Assembly: GCA_021845945.1 (NCBI GenBank)
Contig: JAJZRD010000168.1
Span: 1 to 8,523 of the forward strand
Origin: Chloroflexota bacterium
GTDB taxonomy: Bacteria; Chloroflexota; UBA6077
Direction of reading: 5' to 3'
Length of the DNA stretch: 8,523 nt
This document shows positions 5,468 through 8,523 of this stretch, in pieces; positions within the stretch are counted from its first letter, which is position 1; each line of letters starts with the position of its first letter. The translations under genes and the position numbers were made by a program. The notes below the pieces were generated by a model. It saw nothing but the letters and a program-made list of their open reading frames with translations, had not been told where the DNA came from and made no database searches.

Positions 5468-6967
5468 CTATCGAAACGTCCCTCGAGAGCTGGTCGACGA
5501 AGCCGTGGCCGTCGCTGTTGGGCTGCTCGATGGCAGCGTGGGACGAGGTATTATGGTTGGCGTGGCCGTCCCAGTCGGGATGACGGTCGGAATCGGAGTG
5601 GCTGTCGCCGGAGGAGTTGTCGGAGATAGCGTCGACGTGGGCAGCGCGGTGGGACTGGTCGGCACCGAACTGGACGCGGCCGTCGCTGTTAGGCTGCTCG
5701 ATGGCAGCGTGGGACGAGGTATTACGGTTGGCGTGGCCGCCGCTGTCGGGGCGACCATAGGGGTCAATGGAGCCGTTGTCGGGGTTGTTGTGAACGGTGG
5801 GCGAGTCGGTGACACTTTCGCCCGTGTGGTGCTCGAACCGTTCGATGATGTCGCTGGCCGGGCCGTAACCACGACGATGGCATCTGTCTGCGCGGTCGAC
5901 GCAGGCAGGGTTGGTGGTGGAGTACTTGGGCCCGTCGTCGCCGTGGCCGTCCCTGTCGGACTCGGGCTGGCGTTCGCGCTATCGGTCAGACGGGACATTG
6001 TCAGAGTGGGTAGTGCCGAGGTTGGCAGTGCGGAGCCGCTGGCGTGGCTGAGCTGGCTGACGGTCCATACCGTGCCGGCCGTGAACAGGACTGCTCCGGT
6101 GGTAACCAGCCCCATCTTGACCGCCCCGATCCCCGCCAGGAGTCCCCCAGTCGTGCTCGCCCCGGCTGCGGGGAGTGCCCCGAGCACGGCTGCCTGTGCG
6201 TGGGGCGGGGGAATCAGCAGCGGCACCAGCCCATACAGGCGTGACGTGGCGCGCAACTCCCGGGCAGCAAACTGGCAGCTCGGGCAGACGGCCACGTGGG
6301 CATCGACCCGCTCCTGCTCGGACGGCGTCAGCTCGCGGTCGATCGAGGCCGAGAGGCGTGCGAGGACCCATTCGCAGGTTGGATCGTGCCCGGAGGCATC
6401 GTGCAGCCCCTCATAGGCACGGCGAAATCCCTGTCGAGCTCGGAACAGCAGTGTCTCGACGGCCGAGACACTCGTTCGCATCGCCGCAGCGATCTCGGTG
6501 TAACTCATCCCGTGCAGTTCCCGGAGCGCCAGCGCCAGGCGCTGTTGCGGGGGCAGCGCCATCATCGCACGCCAGACGTTCAGACGGAGCTCCTGGCGTT
6601 CGGCCGCTGGCTCCGGCGCGCTGTGGGGGTCCGCATCGGGCACCACCTCCCACACCGCTTCTTCAGTGTTCGCATGGACGGGGGCGTGCCTCTGTCGTTG
6701 GCGCAGCTTGTCCGTACAGACATTGGCAGCGATGCGACACAGCCATCCGCCGACTGCTGCCGGATCGCGCACATCGTCAAGACGGGAGAGCGCACGGACG
6801 AACGTCTCCTGGGCAACGTCCTCGGCGTCCTCACGACGACCCAGGGTGCGATACGCCAGGTTATAGACAGCGGCGTAGTGGCGATCGATGAGCTCCTTGG
6901 CGGGCAAAGTGCTCGGCGAGGAGCTCGTCGTGTAAGCAGTGCGGGACACGTGCGCCTCCATCCCCAC
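5468..6967 (-). CDS. ECF sigma factor fused to zinc-finger anti-sigma-like domain, membrane helix and Ser/Thr/Pro-rich tail
   Basis: This protein has 499 residues, whereas ECF sigma factors usually have about 180-200. Residues 28-92 are sigma region 2 (YNLAYRTLGRREDAEDVAQE, then GGWLCRIAANVCTDKLR). Residues 130-182 are region 4 (LPPQQRLALALRELHGMSY, then the helix-turn-helix TSVSAVETLLFRARQGFRRAY). Residues 200-245 resemble a zinc-binding anti-sigma domain, with His224-x3-Cys228-x2-Cys231. One hydrophobic helix lies at about 285-303. From 310 to the end the sequence is almost only Ser, Thr, Pro and Ala. The likely topology is sigma and zinc finger inside, tail outside, with sigma freed by proteolysis or conformational change; that is inference. 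GTG at 6967 has AGGGGAG five bases upstream; ATG at 6961 is an alternative. The secreted-protein gene lies upstream on the same strand. Target promoters are unknown. Confidence 0.9.
   Translation of the reverse strand: MGMEAHVSRTAYTTSSSPSTLPAKELIDRHYAAVYNLAYRTLGRREDAEDVAQETFVRALSRLDDVRDPAAVGGWLCRIAANVCTDKLRQRQRHAPVHANTEEAVWEVVPDADPHSAPEPAAERQELRLNVWRAMMALPPQQRLALALRELHGMSYTEIAAAMRTSVSAVETLLFRARQGFRRAYEGLHDASGHDPTCEWVLARLSASIDRELTPSEQERVDAHVAVCPSCQFAARELRATSRLYGLVPLLIPPPHAQAAVLGALPAAGASTTGGLLAGIGAVKMGLVTTGAVLFTAGTVWTVSQLSHASGSALPTSALPTLTMSRLTDSANASPSPTGTATATTGPSTPPPTLPASTAQTDAIVVVTARPATSSNGSSTTRAKVSPTRPPFTTTPTTAPLTPMVAPTAAATPTVIPRPTLPSSSLTATAASSSVPTSPTALPTSTLSPTTPPATATPIPTVIPTGTATPTIIPRPTLPSSSPTATATASSTSSRGTFR
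5507..5570. repeat. Direct repeat copy A within the sigma-factor tail
   Basis: About 64 bp is nearly identical to 5678-5741, exactly 171 bp away (57 codons). Both copies encode the IPRPTLPSSS-type segment of the Ser/Thr/Pro tail (about residues 467-487 here). Only scattered single-base differences separate them, so duplication or homogenisation at DNA level is likely. Confidence 0.85.
5678..5741. repeat. Direct repeat copy B within the sigma-factor tail
   Basis: This is the partner of 5507-5570, encoding about residues 410-430. The spacing is a multiple of three, so recombination between the copies would remove 57 residues of tail without breaking the frame. Confidence 0.85.
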
Positions 6968-6991
6968 GGGCTCTCCCCTGCGGTGATGCGC

Positions 6992-7024
6992 ATCATACTG
7001 AGCGGCAGCGGGGTACGGTATCCC
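6992..7024 (-). promoter_or_regulatory. Possible promoter and dyad upstream of the sigma factor gene
   Basis: TATGAT (6992-6997, minus strand) sits about 25 bp before the start codon as a possible -10, without a recognisable sigma70 -35. Just upstream is an imperfect dyad (7010-7024): GGG, one mismatch, TAC, G, GTA, one mismatch, CCC. It could be an operator. I see no classical ECF -35 (GGAAC) here. Weak evidence. Confidence 0.2.
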
Positions 7025-7190
7025 CCGACACGGCTGGGCTGAATGGCGTCCACTCCGTCCCTTGTCGCATGCAACGTGCGAACCTGTTGGGTGAACCGTT
7101 TCTACTTACTGCGTCGCGTCACCTCACGCGCCCACCATAAGTTCGGCCCCACTGCCATCAACTACCACGCTCTTGGTGCATCTTGGAATG

Positions 7191-7219
7191 GCGAGTGGGA
7201 CACCCGGAGCCCCACTCGC
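7191..7219 (-). terminator. Strong hairpin downstream of the secreted-protein gene
   Basis: GCGAGTGGG (7191-7199) and CCCACTCGC (7211-7219) form a perfect 9-bp, GC-rich stem with an 11-base loop. It starts 20 bases after the stop codon at 7239-7241. No T-run follows on the minus strand. It may be a terminator or 3' stabiliser that separates this gene from the sigma gene. The rest of the 271 bp gap (6968-7238) shows nothing else certain. Confidence 0.5.
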
Positions 7220-7238
7220 AGCCCTTTGCCTTATGGCA

Positions 7239-8381
7239 TTACCATGTGCTCTTAGAGGTTGCCGATGTCGGCGCAGACGGCGACGTTGTCGTCTGACTCG
7301 GTGCTGCCGATGTCGGCGCAGACGGTGACGTTGTCGTCTGACTCGGTGCTGCCGATGTCGGCGCAGACGGTGACGTTGTCGTCTGACTCGGTGCTGGTGT
7401 CGGTTGTGTAGTCTGGGTTGGTGCCGGTGTCGGAGCCCATGATCCTGAGCCCGAGCCATTACCAGACCCTTCGCCCGTTCCCGAGCCATCACCAGCGTCC
7501 GATCCGTGCCCCGATGCAGCATCCCTGCGGGCGTCGGCATCCCCGGGAGTTCCTGCACCGCTCCCACTCTCCTTGCCTGACCAGAGACGGATCGACGCCT
7601 CGGGGGCCGCGGTGCTATTGTAGGCGTCGTCGTCGGTGATAGGCACCGGGTGCAGCGCCTGGGCGGGGACGAGTTGATGCTCCTTCAGGAGATCGCCGCT
7701 CAACACGCCAACGACTGTACCACGGGCCGGCATTCCCGGGACATCCTCCACCCAGAGCTGCAAGACGACCCGCTGGAAGCGCTGGGTGATGAATGGCCCG
7801 TGCCGCTCGGGGAGGGAAGCGGGTAACCCGTACAGCTCGATCGCCCGCTCCGCGCTCCAGTTCGGAATCGCCGCCGGGTTCGGGTTGGCGAGGTAGGCAT
7901 CGCGAATGGCGGGGTTACTGAGCCACGAGAAGCGCTCCGCCTTGGCCTTGGCCCAATCGCCATTGGAGTGGTCGGCTCGGGCGGCGGGGATGCCACGGGC
8001 GGCGAGGGAGGCGTCGGTGCCGGCGTCGTGGAGCACGTCGACCGTGTTGGCCAGGTCCACCCGGGCCTTCTCCGGCCGCCATTGGAGTACCGCGCGCTGG
8101 AACGCTTGGTAGGTGAAGCCGTCGCTGAGCTTGAAGGGTGTGGAGACCGGGTATCCGAGGGTCTGGATGCCACCAAGGCGCTTGAATTCCGAGCAGAAGC
8201 GAATGGTCTGGCCGTTCGCGTCGTGACCACCGTCGACCACCGTGAAGCCGGTCTCGGAGAAGGTCTGGGTGCAGGCTGGTGGGTCTTGGTGTTGCTGAGC
8301 GTGTGCGTCAGAGGCCCCGGCCAGGAGACCGAGGGCCAGGACGGGTGTCGTCAGCGTACGAAAGAGTCGCTTTCGGTCCAT
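7239..8381 (-). CDS. Secreted two-module protein with repetitive Gly/Ser and Thr/Pro/Ser tail
   Basis: This 380-residue protein has a clear Sec signal peptide (MDRKRLFRTL basic start, hydrophobic core, AHA-type cleavage near residue 28). A first module (about 37-110) has CTQTFSETGF, two Cys (37 and 63) that could form a disulfide, GGIQTLGYPVS and YQAFQRAVLQWRPE. A second, partly similar unit near 185-235 has ELYGLPAS and TQRFQRVVLQLWVE. This pattern (TGF/TGH, GG.(P/T)xGYP, FERA..(E/Q)(F/W)xPE) is one I recall from secreted proteins of Chloroflexota, with no proven activity. From about 268 the chain is Gly/Ser/Asp-rich, then Thr/Pro/Ser-rich, ending in three 15-residue repeats. There is no membrane anchor or LPXTG motif. 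The ATG at 8381 has AAAGGAG with good spacing. The sigma gene follows on the same strand. Function is unknown. Confidence 0.85.
   Translation of the reverse strand: MDRKRLFRTLTTPVLALGLLAGASDAHAQQHQDPPACTQTFSETGFTVVDGGHDANGQTIRFCSEFKRLGGIQTLGYPVSTPFKLSDGFTYQAFQRAVLQWRPEKARVDLANTVDVLHDAGTDASLAARGIPAARADHSNGDWAKAKAERFSWLSNPAIRDAYLANPNPAAIPNWSAERAIELYGLPASLPERHGPFITQRFQRVVLQLWVEDVPGMPARGTVVGVLSGDLLKEHQLVPAQALHPVPITDDDAYNSTAAPEASIRLWSGKESGSGAGTPGDADARRDAASGHGSDAGDGSGTGEGSGNGSGSGSWAPTPAPTQTTQPTPAPSQTTTSPSAPTSAAPSQTTTSPSAPTSAAPSQTTTSPSAPTSATSKSTW
7261..7395. repeat. 45-bp tandem repeat, three copies
   Basis: Three head-to-tail 45-bp units (7261-7305, 7306-7350, 7351-7395) differ at a single base (C or T at position 21). 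Each encodes APSQTTTSPSAPTSA at the C-terminus of the secreted protein. The unit is a multiple of three, so changes in copy number keep the frame. Confidence 0.95.
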
Positions 8382-8523
8382 TGAGAGATCTCCTTTCGTT
8401 TTTCGTTCCGTCGTGTGGTATGCCGAATGATTCTCGTTGCTTGGTCTCGTCGCATCGGGAGCGCATGCGGTTGCCGGTCCTTGAACCGGCGTTGGCTTCG
8501 ACGCTACATCGTGTTTTCCTCCC
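8382..8523 (-). promoter_or_regulatory. Leader of the secreted-protein gene
   Basis: A strong ribosome binding site AAAGGAG (8390-8396) ends eight bases before the ATG. An inverted repeat, GCCGGT (8473-8478) and ACCGGC (8485-8490) with a 6-base loop, lies about 95 bp upstream and could be a regulatory stem or the terminator of a gene outside the window. I found no convincing -35/-10 pair, sigma70 or ECF type. Confidence 0.4.

Noticed and set aside
5352..6416. Plus-strand open frame rich in Val and Gly opposite the sigma gene
   Set aside because: Its repetitive composition is the complement of the Ser/Thr/Pro codons of the sigma tail. The minus strand holds clear sigma and zinc-finger motifs.
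5468..6967. Splitting the sigma fusion into separate sigma and anti-sigma genes
   Set aside because: No stop codon or frame change occurs between region 4 and the zinc finger, and I noted no ribosome binding site and start pair there that would suggest a separate gene.
7261..7395. CRISPR-like array
   Set aside because: The 45-bp units are contiguous with no unique spacers and lie inside a coding frame.
8384..8523. ECF-type promoter (GGAAC...CGTC) upstream of the secreted gene
   Set aside because: GGAA- and CGTC-like strings occur, but their spacing (about 9 bases) is too short, and the other GGAAC lies next to the ribosome binding site.

Overview
The window is GC-rich bacterial DNA, most likely chromosomal and probably from Chloroflexota (perhaps Thermomicrobia or a relative). 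That placement is an inference. It rests on a secreted protein with the GG(L/I)..(L/F)GYP-type modules I associate with that phylum, an ECF sigma factor fused to a zinc-finger anti-sigma-like domain and a Ser/Thr/Pro-rich tail, and a heptamer repeat tract. No rRNA or tRNA gene, transposase, integrase or CRISPR array is visible.

Layout, left to right. (1) 1-254, minus: a frameshifted, truncated second copy of part of the comM (YifB-type ATPase) gene. (2) 310-934, minus: an intact-looking MntA-HepT (MNT-HEPN) toxin-antitoxin pair with a good sigma70-type promoter. (3) 1119-1937, minus: an alpha/beta hydrolase with a complete catalytic triad. (4) 1947-2516: mostly featureless, with a decayed ECF sigma remnant at about 2243-2341. 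(5) 2517-4040, minus: full-length comM, whose leader holds a heptamer tract (4062-4138). (6) 4169-5346, plus: a C-terminal stub of cobB that has lost its nucleophile Cys, then an ORF joining the first two thirds of BluB to the last part of the biotin transporter subunit BioY. (7) 5468-6967, minus: ECF sigma, zinc-finger domain, membrane helix and Ser/Thr/Pro-rich tail in one polypeptide. (8) 7239-8381, minus: a secreted two-module protein with a repetitive tail. (9) 8382-8523: its leader.

Two themes stand out. First, the left two thirds is a patchwork of gene pieces (comM', ECF', cobB', bluB::bioY) lying between intact genes. This suggests repeated deletion or rearrangement, or a chimeric assembly, and should be checked before any biology is built on it. 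Second, the right third looks like a surface-signalling pair: a secreted protein followed on the same strand by a sigma factor that appears to be tethered to the membrane by its own anti-sigma-like segment. Both carry low-complexity tails with DNA-level repeats.
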